Assembly: GCA_047495785.1 (NCBI GenBank) | Contig: JBLDXI010000046.1 | Location: 558,001 to 622,000, forward strand | From: Lepidodermella squamata | Taxonomy: Eukaryota > Gastrotricha | Direction: 5' to 3' | DNA: 64,000 nucleotides | Shown: positions 53,801 through 64,000 of the stretch, piece after piece | Layout: each line of letters opens with the position of its first letter | Numbering within the stretch: the first letter of the stretch is position 1 | Program-made: the position numbers and the translations under genes | Notes under the pieces: model-generated | Database searches by the model: none | The model's input: only the letters and a program-made list of their open reading frames with translations | What the model was told of the DNA's origin: nothing

Positions 53801-56152
53801 ATGATTTCATCTATCCACATTCTCCTTTTCGTGCCTTTTCTCGCCGGCGTGAATGGTTTTAAACCTCGAAAGCTCGATTACTTAGTTTTTGTCACATTCA
53901 CTGGAAATGAACCGAGGGATGGCCAGGTCTGTAGAGCAGCGAGTCAAGTAGCTTTCAACGAAGCCAATTCTCGAAGCAATATTCTAACGAATTACGAACT
54001 TGTCCCACATTTCAAAGACGAAGGGATGAGTTCTTTGAATGTAGTAACGAACACTCTGCTGTTTCAACGCTTAGCCGAACAAAGGAATAGAACGATCTCG
54101 CCAATATTCGCAGGCCCTAACTTCTCGAATGGCTGTATAACCCTAGCAAGGACCCTGCACCACATAGACATGGCGCATGTTGCGACGGGTTGTACGGCTA
54201 TCCCGCTGTCGGGTATGAGAGATTTGTACCCGAATCTATACCACGGTCGTATGACGTCAGACGCCTTGGTCTACTCCCGGCTTCATTTCGTCAAGAAAAT
54301 TGGTGGCTGGGATAAAGCTGCGATCCTTTCAAGCGCGATGAGTTTCCGCGATGTCACTGCTTCAATCTTGATGGATCAAATATTGGCTCAACACAATGTT
54401 TCTGTCCCTTGGTTCGATTCAAGCCTAGACTTCGATGATTCTATTATCACGTCTCTGCTAAAAAGCGATTTGCGAGTCATTCTCCTCGAATTCACAGTGA
54501 TTGATCCATTACTAAAATTCTTTTGCGCCTCATATCGCAACGGAATGACAGGGGCTCGGTATGTCTTTGTCCCACATCCTAATGCCCTCTTCGACCCAAC
54601 CCGGAAACTTCCCATACTACCACCTGGCTGCGATAGGTCGGTGATCATAGAACAAATGAAGTATACAATGTGGGTCGGAACCTTACTCATGTCGACTACA
54701 AACAATGGCCCAACCTCGTTTGGTTATGACAATATCGAATTCGGGAGAAGGTTGAATCAGCTGGTTGATTCGAGTGTTCTCGCTGATTATACATTGGGAG
54801 ATTTGTGCCATGACGTCACTTTACAGGGGATTTTAGCTCTAAACGCTTCTATACCTGAACTGTCAAAACGAAATTTGACCCTTGAGGATTATTCTACAAA
54901 TTCGACGGAAATTATGAGAATTCTAAGGAAAAACTTAGATGATAGTGACTTTTACGGGCTGAGGTTCGGTCGGCAGAAATATTCAGCTAGAATCGAACCA
55001 GACAACGAGCCTCAGGCTGTCTATCAATGGTTGCCCGATCAGGGTTTTATTCTTGTTGCTAGAATCGACCATGATATCAATCGAATGTGGAACGACTCAG
55101 ATAGTTATACAGTGGAAATAACGGCCAATATTACTTGGAGGCAATGGCCGCCGAAATCCCACCCAGAAATTCAGGTTGAAAACTTGACCCAGCCTATTTC
55201 CTACATAAGATTTGTCGAAATCGCTGCCTCGGTACTAACCATCCTGCCCTTCTGCGCCAAGTTACGAAAAGATTCATTGGACTTGGATAGAGTGACTACA
55301 GCATCGATTTTCACCGGTTGTATCCTACTGAATCTATTGGCGATTCTCTTCGCAGAAATGAACGCAATCGCTGTTCTATACGGCGACTACTGCCTGCTAA
55401 GGAGCGCTGTTGCAATGATAGGCTTATGTCTGCTAAACGGAGGGTTGTTGGTCCGAATGTCCCACCATTACCTCGAAGCTGTGTCCCGGCCATTACCAGC
55501 CGGCCCACGAATGATGCGTTGTCCTTCTCCGAAGCTGCGTTCAACTCGGTCTCTAAAATATGCTAAGAGCCTACCATTATCAAGGATTGCCTCATCAAGA
55601 CCCGCCGACAAGCCTGGATTCAGCAAATTCCACACGTGGGTTGGGTTCATATCATTCATCGCTGCAATTACCATTTTGACGATTATATGGCTGAGTTTGG
55701 ATGGTCAGAAACTGCGATTTCTATCAACAGGGCCGATTTACGATTCTGTATCCGACCGGTATGTCAACTTCATCAATCTTTCATGCCGATCTCGTCACGA
55801 TGTCATATGGATTTCAATCGCTACAACTCTCCATTTGCTAGTTAGCTGCTTTTGCGTACTGACAGCCTTTCGTAGCAGAGACAGGCTTAAAGCAGGAATC
55901 GCTCAAGAGCTAAAGATGACACTGGGCTGTAAAATCAATTCCGACGCCCTATTAATAGTTGGATTGTCGCTCGTTTTCATCATGTCAGAAAATCCTGTTG
56001 GACAGAACATTTTATGCAGCTTCCTATCTCTCGCTGTTTCTGCAAATTCAATCTTATTCGTGAAGTTCGCGAAAGCCTCAACATACAAACCATCAAGCTT
56101 TGATCAGGGGAAAAGCGCATCTCCTTTAGTACTAACAACATTTCATCCGTAG
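53801..56152 (+). CDS. GABA-B-like class C GPCR, second intact copy, intronless
   Basis: One exon of 783 aa. A signal peptide (MISSIHILLFVPFLAGVNG) is followed by a Venus-flytrap domain (FTGNEPRDGQVCRAA, SPIFAGPNFSNGC, KKIGGWDKAAIL align with the copy at 6,617). Seven membrane segments lie from about residue 475 to 755. It is clearly diverged from the first copy, with a longer intracellular loop rich in Arg, Ser and Pro (RPLPAGPRMMRCPSPKLRS). The tail is short. It is presumably a plasma-membrane receptor for a small ligand. Its divergence shows the duplication is older than the one that made the pseudogene. Confidence 0.82.
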   Translation: MISSIHILLFVPFLAGVNGFKPRKLDYLVFVTFTGNEPRDGQVCRAASQVAFNEANSRSNILTNYELVPHFKDEGMSSLNVVTNTLLFQRLAEQRNRTISPIFAGPNFSNGCITLARTLHHIDMAHVATGCTAIPLSGMRDLYPNLYHGRMTSDALVYSRLHFVKKIGGWDKAAILSSAMSFRDVTASILMDQILAQHNVSVPWFDSSLDFDDSIITSLLKSDLRVILLEFTVIDPLLKFFCASYRNGMTGARYVFVPHPNALFDPTRKLPILPPGCDRSVIIEQMKYTMWVGTLLMSTTNNGPTSFGYDNIEFGRRLNQLVDSSVLADYTLGDLCHDVTLQGILALNASIPELSKRNLTLEDYSTNSTEIMRILRKNLDDSDFYGLRFGRQKYSARIEPDNEPQAVYQWLPDQGFILVARIDHDINRMWNDSDSYTVEITANITWRQWPPKSHPEIQVENLTQPISYIRFVEIAASVLTILPFCAKLRKDSLDLDRVTTASIFTGCILLNLLAILFAEMNAIAVLYGDYCLLRSAVAMIGLCLLNGGLLVRMSHHYLEAVSRPLPAGPRMMRCPSPKLRSTRSLKYAKSLPLSRIASSRPADKPGFSKFHTWVGFISFIAAITILTIIWLSLDGQKLRFLSTGPIYDSVSDRYVNFINLSCRSRHDVIWISIATTLHLLVSCFCVLTAFRSRDRLKAGIAQELKMTLGCKINSDALLIVGLSLVFIMSENPVGQNILCSFLSLAVSANSILFVKFAKASTYKPSSFDQGKSASPLVLTTFHP

Positions 56153-56901
56153 CTTGGCTGATAAGGAAATCGGTCTTCTTCATCCTGATATATAAGATAC
56201 ATGCTGTATGTCATATTACATCGACGTCAGTTGGTAAAAATGGGCAAAATGCTGTTTCCTAATATGGCCTGATGAATATCGATGATGTTCGGGCGTCTCG
56301 AATTTCCGCACGCCTGCCCACGCTCGGTTGATTGAGTTTGATAGACGGCAGTGAGTGGTGAATAATCATCGCTACTACTAGTATAGTAAGCATAAGAGTG
56401 GTGTAAATTTCATGTCTTGAACACGAACGAGTGATAAAAACCAGCTGCGTGCTTATAAAATAAACAAAGGCTTATGCATGGCTACGTCTTGTTTCAAAAT
56501 ATTGCGGATAAAATTTGAAAAAAATCAGAAAAAATGCCGAAAATTCCAGTTCGATAGGAAACCCTCGATGGCTATTGCTGGCAATTTTCCAGAAATTGAT
56601 GTTAAATCTTCAATTTTTTATAATTTTTATTCCGCCGGCCGCTATATTCTTTAGAGTGGATGAAAAAAAATTTGTGTGTAATAGAAAAATGCACACACAA
56701 ACTAACGCCGGCATGCTGAAGTGGGAGCAATAACGAAAGTGAGTGGCGTATAAAAAAGTAACGAAACTCAATAATGAAGATATCGTTATTGTACCGAAAA
56801 GCGATCGGTACTGATTCTGCAAACAACTAGAGCGTGATTTTTTTTCATATCATATCATCTCATCGTCTGAATTTTTCCCAAAAAAAGTCAAGAGACGAAA
56901 A
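56153..56901. other. Intergenic DNA between receptor and RING-ankyrin genes
   Basis: AT-rich, no supported gene. Short ORFs at 56,515-56,826 on both strands have no domain. The RING-ankyrin promoter is expected near the 3' side. Confidence 0.4.
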
Positions 56902-58648
56902 ATGGCAAGCTACACTGACGACGACGATTTGGTGCGAGTAAATTTTAATCAAAACTTTTATTCAACTCCCACTCATTGATTCTGACCTCCAAAATACAGG
57001 CTCTGTCTTGCTCAGTGTGTCTCGAGCTGTTTGACTCGCCTCGAATTCTGGCAAATTGCGGCCATTCAGTTTGTAAAGATTGCATCGAGAAAATGTATCG
57101 CCATCGGTCTTTCAGCAATACGTCATCGTCGTCGCGGCACTCTCATTCACATCACAGCCACCGCAATTCCGTCACTTGCCCAGAGTGCTCACAACTTAGC
57201 CCGGTCGCAAATGGCGATGTTAATGGTAAATTAACGCGATATAAATTGATCGTGCTATATTTTGTGTGTATCTTGAATATAGGAATGGCGATGAATTACC
57301 CGGTCCAGCAGGCCGCGGATATTTTACGGCGGCAAAACACTATGCCGAAAATGCCTACAGCGCGCCAAGTTACCAAAGACGACGCAGCTTTACGCGAAAA
57401 ATTGAAGGGGGACATCGAATTGTTGGTAAGTTCTCCTTAGTTACTCGGTTGCTAAGGACGCTAGATTTCCTCTTTTTACAGCTCGAGCAGCGGAAGAAAG
57501 TGGTTAACGAGCAGTTACCAGCGCTTTTGGACCGAGCAACGAAGAATGTCGAGCGGCATGTGAACCATGTTTCGGACGATCTCCGGAAATCTCATGCCGA
57601 GCTGCGGTCGAAGATAAATGCGCTACTAAGGCAGCGGGAAGAGCAAGCGTTGAAAGCAGCACGCGATCAGGGCGAGGCGCAGCTCACCAAGTATCGGCGC
57701 AGTCTTGAAAAGGCCGCTGAATGCTACTACCCGAGCGATGATTATCATTTGAGCAGCGACAGTTCTCTAGCCGCAATGTTTGGTATCTACAACCAGATCT
57801 CATCGGAGGACTCGCAGTTACTAAGGGCTATGAACGAGGTTGAGAAGCATGGCGTGAATGGTCGCCTTATTCTATTTCACGACGACTCTATCATCTTCGA
57901 CGCAGTTGAGGAGGCTCTGAATTCCTCGAGCAATTTGATCTTCAAATGGACAGGGCAATTAACGTTGGAAGAGGCGATTTGCCTACTTCATTCAGCAGCG
58001 GCAAAGGGTGATTTATCAACAGTTCGCGAGATTTGCGAGCACCCCCTACCACAAGGCGCGCAGAAGAAGGACTTGATCGAGCATAAGGATCCGGACAACT
58101 TTGACCGAACCCCTTTCCTCCGAGCTGCAATGGAAGGCCATATTGATATCGCTCGGTATCTCATGAACAAAATGAACGCTAACACACATGCGAAAGACTC
58201 GAAGTTAGGGTCGAATGCTCTACACCTCGCGGCTCAAAACGGCCATTTGGAAATGGTTCAGCTACTCTGTGATGAGATCCCGGATCTGATTGAAGGGAAG
58301 GATATCCACTGTTCAACCCCTCTCTACCGCGCTTCCCAGGTCGGCCACCTACCTGTCGTTAAGTTTTTGATCGATGTTAAACGCGCGAATTACGAGAGTC
58401 GCGGCTATGCTGGCCGGACGCCGTTGTTAGTAGCCGCTGGCGAGGGTCACCTGCCCGTTGTAGAATTTCTGGTCAAACGAGGCGCGGATGTTACGTCTCG
58501 GGATGATGAGTCGAAAATGACAGCGTTAAAATTAGCCGCTCATTTCGGGCATAGCGATGTCGTTGAATTTCTTCAGAAGTTACGAGCATTTAGTCATAAA
58601 TCCCCGCATGATTCACTAGAAAAGTCGCATAGCAACGACACAAAATGA
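56902..58648 (+). CDS. RING finger, coiled-coil and ankyrin-repeat protein
   Basis: Four exons (56,902-56,937, 57,000-57,225, 57,283-57,425, 57,482-58,648) join in phase to 523 aa. A C3HC4 RING lies at about residues 15-75 (CSVCLELFDSPRILANCGHSVCKDC ... CPEC, abbreviated here), with a Ser/His-rich insert before the last pair. A coiled-coil region follows (LEQRKKVVNEQL ... QREEQALKAAR). Five or so ankyrin repeats occupy about residues 320-500 (DRTPFLRAAMEGHIDIARYL, NALHLAAQNGHLEMV, TPLLVAAGEGHLPVVEFL). The RING implies E3 ubiquitin ligase activity and the ankyrins substrate binding. It resembles a TRIM-like N-terminus without a visible B-box, joined to ankyrins. The start in exon 1 is the only ATG that splices in frame. 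Confidence 0.85.
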
Positions 58649-59107
58649 CTCGAAAAGATTGGCAAATATTGATAAATAAAATGTTTTGTCTTTTTTGGAA
58701 AAAATCTTCTGATGGAATCTGATGAAAACGAATACATCTTTTTCCATCTAACAGGAACGAATTTTGGACTCTGATTTCAAGTGTTTTCATAGCTTGGGTA
58801 TTTTTGGGTATCGCCAGCGGTCTTCATACTCAGACTTCTCGAATTGATTGTCCGTGAAACCTCATCTTTGATCAATAGCAGTTTTATGTGGATGAAGCCT
58901 TTGAAAATCGAATAAAACAATAAAGTTTATGTAAAAAATGCAGGTGCGCATCAGATATGATGTGTGATAGAATTACAGAGAAGCGCAATTCCGGATTAGG
59001 CGCGGTTTTAGTCACTAGGTACGAGTTTTTGATTACTTATTATAGCTAAATCCAGCCGAGTACACAGCTCGCTAGTTTGAAAGCAGCATTTGCTAATAAA
59101 TGCCGCA
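58649..59107. other. Intergenic DNA, no gene seen
   Basis: Contains the 3' UTR of the RING-ankyrin gene (AATAAA-like signals near 58,674 and 58,912) and the promoter side of the next gene. Nothing else is supported. Confidence 0.4.
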
Positions 59108-60047
59108 ATGTCTCGATCATATTTCTCCGTTTTGATTTTTGTTGTCATAGCCTTCGAAAAAATCAACTGCCAGGGATATTTTTGTAACCACAGTTAGTTA
59201 TAGCCAATAATTTTACTAATTTCCCAGAATTATTTGTCTTGTTTCAGCAAATTATCGTCTGTTTGTTCCTTTCTCTGATGTGTCCAAACCTTGGCGTGGC
59301 TCTTATCAGAATGCTTCGGGAATGTGCCGTAATCTCGGGCATACCATTGCCAATAATTTGCAATGCATCACTGATATGTTGAAGAGCAGCTTTATCGAAA
59401 AAGAGGCCATGAATTCAAACTTATTCTGGGCAACTAATGGAGTGTGTTTACACTGGCCTTCCGGGAATTATTCGTCATTTTGCAACGAAACAGCCGCTGT
59501 TATTTGTCAAGGATTCTCAACTGAAGATCACAAGTTCATAGATTACGCAGCGTCATCAAACGTGACCCTTTCTCTGAAATTTTCTTTTTTCTGAACTTCT
59601 TCTGTTTTTTAGGTCAAACGAGAGCACCACCACAAAAATGGCGGGAAATCAACATTTTCAGAGCTTTTAGATCCATTCTACCTAACTTGCGCTATCTTGG
59701 GAGCTGTTCTCTTTGTTACGATAATAGCCGCCGCAGTATTTCGGTATATTCAGCCTTCAGCAATCAGCCACCTAAGAAAACCTAATTTTGTGTAACAGAA
59801 TGGCGATTATTGTGTCGCAGTATTCTTTCCGCGGAGTGGTAAGTAGTTTCATGATTTAATCACTTATAGTAACAAAGGATCCTTAGCCTGGTGACCCTGA
59901 GACAATCGAGGCGAACCAAATGGCACTTAATTTATCTAACGCTGAAGCGAAATCAGGTCAACAGGTGAGTCATGAAAAAATAGTAACACAACTCTATTGA
60001 ATTAATCTTTTGTTAAGCCTCAAATGATCGCGGATGTAAGCCGATAA
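59108..60047 (+). CDS. Single-pass membrane protein with a small lectin-like ectodomain
   Basis: Exons 59,108-59,192, 59,248-59,561, 59,613-59,789, 59,821-59,838, 59,887-59,964 and 60,018-60,047 all join in phase to 233 aa. A signal peptide (MSRSYFSVLIFVVIAFE) is followed by a cysteine-containing ectodomain with several N-glycosylation sites (NETA, NYSS, NASG). It resembles a divergent C-type lectin-like fold (FWATNGVCLHWPSG). A transmembrane helix (YLTCAILGAVLFVTIIAAAV) and a cytoplasmic tail complete it. If the fourth intron (31 nt) is not spliced, the protein stops at 59,795 (193 aa), an alternative end. The last acceptor is AAG. The lectin assignment is tentative. Confidence 0.65.
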
Positions 60048-60238
60048 GACGTAATGCACGGGCATGATCCTTTTCGACAAATCTTCGTTAACATTTTTCC
60101 TCGTTTATTATTGTCAAAAGCGTGATCTTGTGCATTATAAAAGTGACTGATTGTTTTAGGCTCGAAAATAATTATCATCAGTGCAATAGGTGAGCATTAT
60201 AATTCAAATCACCATGGAATTACTGCGATTAATATCAT

Positions 60239-61050
60239 CTAATACAGAAATTTATGTGTTACCAACGATATCGCTATAGACAATACGAAAGAGCACTTAA
60301 TCAATGCACCAGAGTTAGTGTTACCAGTAATTAGTTGTTGAACTCCTTCAGGTCTTTGAACAGCCTCTTTCGGCGTCTCAGTTGAGGGCGAAACTGTTGA
60401 GACGGGGGCTCCAGATTCTGCAGTAACAGTAGTGTCCTTGTCAAATAGCGATTTCACACTCCCAGCTTTTGGTCTAAGGCTTTGCTTGAAGAAAGCCGGC
60501 CATGAATTCGCCAATTTTTCCTTAGTAGGCGTAACTAACGCTACAAGAGCCGGTTCTTGATGTAAAATGGTCGCTTTCGTGATGTCCAACGGATGAAACG
60601 ACCCATTCGCCATTCTCAGAGATAATTCATCCTCCTTAAAGATGTAAGCTGTATGAACAACATCAGATCCATTGATAGGTTGAGCTGCGATAGTTAGGAA
60701 TTTTCTCGGCACATTAACACGCCGGTAGAAAATTCCGAGTAAATCATCCTTCCGCACTGCGAATGGGTTCGGGAGGTTAACCGTTATCCACGTTCGCACT
60801 AATTCGGTCGCATTAGCCTCAGTTAATGATAGATGGGCTATTAGCGTGAAATTGACTAAATTGAAGCGAAGACCATCCTCGGACCGCCGGAAAACAGCTA
60901 GATGGAGGTTTTTGATTTCCTCTGTCATTGTTAAGAACCGCCACGATCGAAGATAGCCATCACATGAGACACGAGACGAGCCGAAAATTTGAAGCGCGCC
61001 TCTTCTCGCCTTGAAATAATGCGCGGTGTGATATCGGAAGTCATGCGGAA
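60239..61050 (-). CDS. Ectodomain protein with hydrophobic C-terminus, 5' exon not found
   Basis: A single open exon follows an acceptor (CCCTTACAG|TTCCGC, 61,050) and ends at 60,239, about 270 codons. The first part contains SCDGYLRSWRFLTM and IKNLHLAVFRR, a beta-rich pattern typical of secreted sandwich domains but not assigned. A Ser/Thr/Pro linker (ESGAPVSTVSPSTETP) leads to a terminal hydrophobic stretch (IKCSFVLSIAISLV) close to the stop, consistent with GPI anchoring or a tail anchor. An internal ATG at 60,928 exists, but the frame is open upstream of it and coding-like, so a signal-peptide exon further upstream (beyond 61,050) is expected. I could not identify it. Confidence 0.6.
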
Positions 61051-62219
61051 CTGTAAGGGCTAACGAAGCGTTACTACAATATTGACCTAGAAAAATACAT
61101 TTTTTAAGGTGGATTTTTTATTAAATAAAGAAATCGCACCATCTTCGAGAGTTTTAGCGTTTGATGTCGCGAGAATTGTCGCAACCAGCAGCGGTCGAAT
61201 TATGAAGTGCATAACGCGGCGTGTTGTGAAAACTGGCAAAAGTAACGAGTTTCTTTTTTATCCGCCACCGCCGCCGCCACCACATTCCACGCGGCTCATG
61301 TTGATGTTGTTATTTCTGTAGGCCGTCATCACTAGTGTTATGATAGCAATATCCGGTGAGAGTGGCAACACGATTATGATGTTGAGCGAACTTTTTTTCT
61401 GATGTTTATGATTTTCGGCGGCTGCGACGTGTTGCCGCGCATTTCTCGCCGCGTTTTGTTTACGCAACGTTTTATTTTGCGCGCGCGCAACGTTGCTAAC
61501 TCCGTGCGCCAAGTTATTATTTGCGAGATATATGCCGGTTAATTTGCTAAGCACGCGCACGCACAATGCAAACAATTAATTCGCCCGCTGTGGGCATTGT
61601 CATATCGCGCGTAACAATAAAATGCGCTTAACACTTGCACCCGGCATTTATTAACACGTACCTCAAGATCACTTGAAGTCGGCGGCTTTTTGGCGTAAAT
61701 TTTCTTTCTGTTTTTCTGAGACAAATAGTAACCCCAAAAAAGCTTCCCGCTTGAGTTTTAGTCCAAATCTGAATCTCGATACGGAATGTGAAAAATGACG
61801 ACCATAACACGGGATTATTGTAATCTGAACATGCCGCTTTGAATCTTCATAAATGTTTACTACATGAATCCAGAATCCAGGTCTGACGATATGGTGAATT
61901 TTGTTAAGTTCCAGCAGAGAGCTTCATCTAGTTTCTGGGAGGAAAATAAGCATTAAAAATGTCAACCCCGTCAAAACAAACGGAAGGTTAACATTGAAAG
62001 AAACTAAATAAGCAGAAATTAAGTTCTGAATGAAGAGGTTTCGATATTTTATAGGAGATTAATTGATTTCGCTGATATTCCAGTAATTCTTGTCCGCGGT
62101 TCAGCATCCGTCGACGGTGCATGTAGCTAGAATCGCATCTTTGCCTAGGATTTTCAGAAATATTTCAAGAACTCACGCAATATCCCTGAAAAGATTTACA
62201 ATTTAATATTCAATATGTT
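61051..62219. other. Intergenic DNA; possible first exon of the neighbouring minus-strand gene
   Basis: Contains a (CCG)n-like run at 61,262-61,280 and GCGC-rich sequence at 61,430-61,500. The missing first exon of the 60.2-61.05 kb gene should be here. No convincing candidate was seen. Confidence 0.35.
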
Positions 62220-63725
62220 TTAATAATTTGAACGATAACTACGTTTCTTGCAATCGTTCCCAGTCCAGCCAGATTCGCACAAGCATTGATTCGGTGCGAT
62301 GCATTCGCCTCGAAGAAAGCATCTCGTTCGGCATCTCGCTGAATGATAAATATGGGTCGATATTATACAAATTAGCTTGAAAGAATTTTACGCATGGAGC
62401 AATCGGGAGGTTGCCAGTCATCAGTACATTGGCACAAATTAGGTCGAATGCAAGTCCCACCGTTCGAACAAGAAGAGCTGCAAACAGCTGTTAGCACGAG
62501 ATTGGGATAGGAATTATTCTATCGAAACTGAACTTACGGGTGTCACACAGATTTCCAACCCATCCGGGGCCACAAGCGCAAACATTTCCGGCTTTGCAAA
62601 ATCCACCTGGCCCACATTTCGGATCGCAGCTTGCTGTGGGAACAAAATATAAATCACCTTAATGTCTTCAAGTCGTTTGCTCACGTGTGCTACAGGTGCT
62701 ACAGGTGAGACCGGACCATCCAGGTTGACAGGTGCATCGAAAGCCCCCACTTTTCGCCAAATCGCCGACGCATGTACCGGTCAGGCAATTAGTGGGACAC
62801 GTTATTTCTAGAAAGCAATAGGCAAACAAATGTTCAAGCTAGGAATTACATATCGCCTACGATTTATCGATTGACACTGTTGACGCAGCGTTGCTAGTTG
62901 ATCTGGCGTGAAAGCAGTTTTGTAAAGCGAAATGCAGGCGTATTTGTTGTTGAAGGCCCCATTGAAAGCAGGCTGGTATCTAAACATGAGAATTGGGACA
63001 AATAGACCTCAATAGCTCTAAAAATGGCCCAGTAGGCTCAACAGTTAGGAGTGGATTAGGGTTTTTAGATCAGAGTAATCTTTTTTTTACCTGTGTCCAA
63101 GCAGTAATGTCCTGCTGGTCACTGGGGCTGACGATATTCGAGAACTGCTCAATGTACCATCACAAGCAACGAAAAAAGTCCCGTTAGTCGCATTATAAAC
63201 AACGGCAACAAATCTCCACTGCGAAACATTACATGGAAAATCGTCGACAACTTGTCTAACGGTTGCTGAAGTGTTGGAATATAACAAATTTGGTTGCATA
63301 TCTCCTTGGTTTGCGTTGTTGAATCTCCACAGATTGGCATAGTTCCCAGTTGTGTTACTGAACTCAAAAATAGAGCCACGGGTGGGTATGAAAACATAAC
63401 ACGCGATGGTGTATGAAGAGTTGCCAAATAGGAATAAATCATTAGTGACTTCGATCCAACTCGTGATGTCCAGTTAGTTAGTCTCATAGGCAGTATTTGG
63501 CGAACCGAATGGTCCGACAGTTAGGACACCGCTAGTTGTCTTGAAGATCGCATCGAGTTTGTTCGGCGACAGATCCCTTAAACCAAATACAGCTTTCAAC
63601 GGCCAGTAGAAGACAGCTGGTGGTAGTCTATCTTGATTCCACAAAAACCTGGCTAAATAAACCTGTGAATTCGACTCGAAAACGATGGCTGAGAGGAAAA
63701 TAGCTTGCGACAGTAGTTTTTTCAT
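62220..63725 (-). CDS. Secreted LamG/pentraxin-like and EGF-repeat protein with one in-frame stop
   Basis: Six exons (63,091-63,725, 62,861-62,979, 62,685-62,807, 62,538-62,633, 62,392-62,487, 62,220-62,338) join in phase to 395 codons. A signal peptide (MKKLLSQAIFLSAIVFE) leads into a concanavalin-like/LamG domain (SSYTIACYVFIP, WRFVAVVYNATNG, SRTLLLGH, KYACISLYKTAFTPDQL). EGF-type modules follow (CTCQPGWSGLTC, CACGPGWVGNLC, CQCTDDWQPPDC, CLCESGWTGNDC). A TAA at 63,474-63,476 interrupts exon 1 between AYETN and LDITSW, although homology continues in the same frame. No intron that removes it stays in phase. It is therefore a nonsense allele, a sequencing error, or a pseudogene. Confidence 0.75.
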
Positions 63726-64000
63726 TATCTGGTAAAATATTGGGGAAAGTTGGGTGCAAGGATCATTTTCTCAGCGAGATGCTTCTTTTTTCATCGATCA
63801 AATGTCTGGGAAAACATGAACGATCGAACTGGCTTGTATTACGCTTTGCGAAAAATTATGAGCGACGTTAATAAATTGATAATATCCAACAGGTTTACTG
63901 AAAAATATAGGTCGAAAACTCATACGCTTGCTCGGAGAAAACATAAACAGAAGATAATAACAAGATCTGTCATTTTCACAGCATTTTCAAATTTTTGACG
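63726..64000. other. Upstream region of the LamG-EGF gene
   Basis: Short A/T-rich stretch at the window edge. The plus-strand ORF here has no start context or domain and is not supported. Confidence 0.35.

Noticed and set aside
1-64000. CRISPR arrays, bacterial operons, ribosome-binding sites
   Set aside because: Spliced genes and metazoan domains show this is animal nuclear DNA; the tandem repeats present do not alternate with unique spacers.

Overview
The window is nuclear DNA of a small invertebrate animal. Genes carry many very short spliceosomal introns (31-71 nt). The protein set is metazoan: ZP, EGF, LamG and C-type lectin domains, a Cys-loop channel, class C GPCRs, and a RING-ankyrin protein. 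No sequence feature fixes the phylum; a nematode- or tardigrade-like compact-intron lineage fits best. Several introns end in AAG, not only CAG or TAG.

Layout. 1-10.8 kb holds a small secreted PAN/apple-like gene (-), an EGF-ZP gene (-), an intronless GABA-B-like class C receptor (+), and the last exon of a Cys-loop channel (-). 10.8-40.96 kb is a 30.15-kb block lying inside one intron of that channel. Its 5' exons are at 40,987-42,313 and its last exon at 9,038-10,785. The block begins and ends with inverted copies of the same terminus (GGGCAGGTCCC...). Within it are a 2.6-kb non-autonomous Helentron-like element (+), about 15.4 kb of mostly non-coding DNA with exon-like fragments, and a 12.1-kb Helentron-like element (-). 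The large element encodes a HUH/tyrosine Rep, a PIF1-type helicase fused to a complete-looking ubiquitin-specific protease, and a separate OB-fold (RPA-like) protein. It is decayed: a 2.4-kb mariner-type element sits in Rep, and a frameshift lies in the helicase P-loop.

42.3-56.2 kb is a receptor neighbourhood. It has a 3' fragment of the GABA-B-like receptor, a small unknown two-exon gene, and a receptor pseudogene broken by frameshifts and by a full-length Ty3/gypsy chromovirus-type retrotransposon whose LTRs carry heat-shock-element motifs. A two-domain C-type lectin gene and a second intact intronless receptor follow. 56.9-64 kb has a RING-coiled-coil-ankyrin gene, a single-pass lectin-like membrane protein, a partial ectodomain gene (-), and a LamG-EGF secreted protein (-) with one in-frame stop.

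The host genes are mostly surface or secreted proteins. The 12-41 kb block and the LTR element explain most of the gene-poor sequence. The most notable observations are the channel gene split by a composite rolling-circle element, the helicase-deubiquitinase fusion, and the heat-shock-element LTR.
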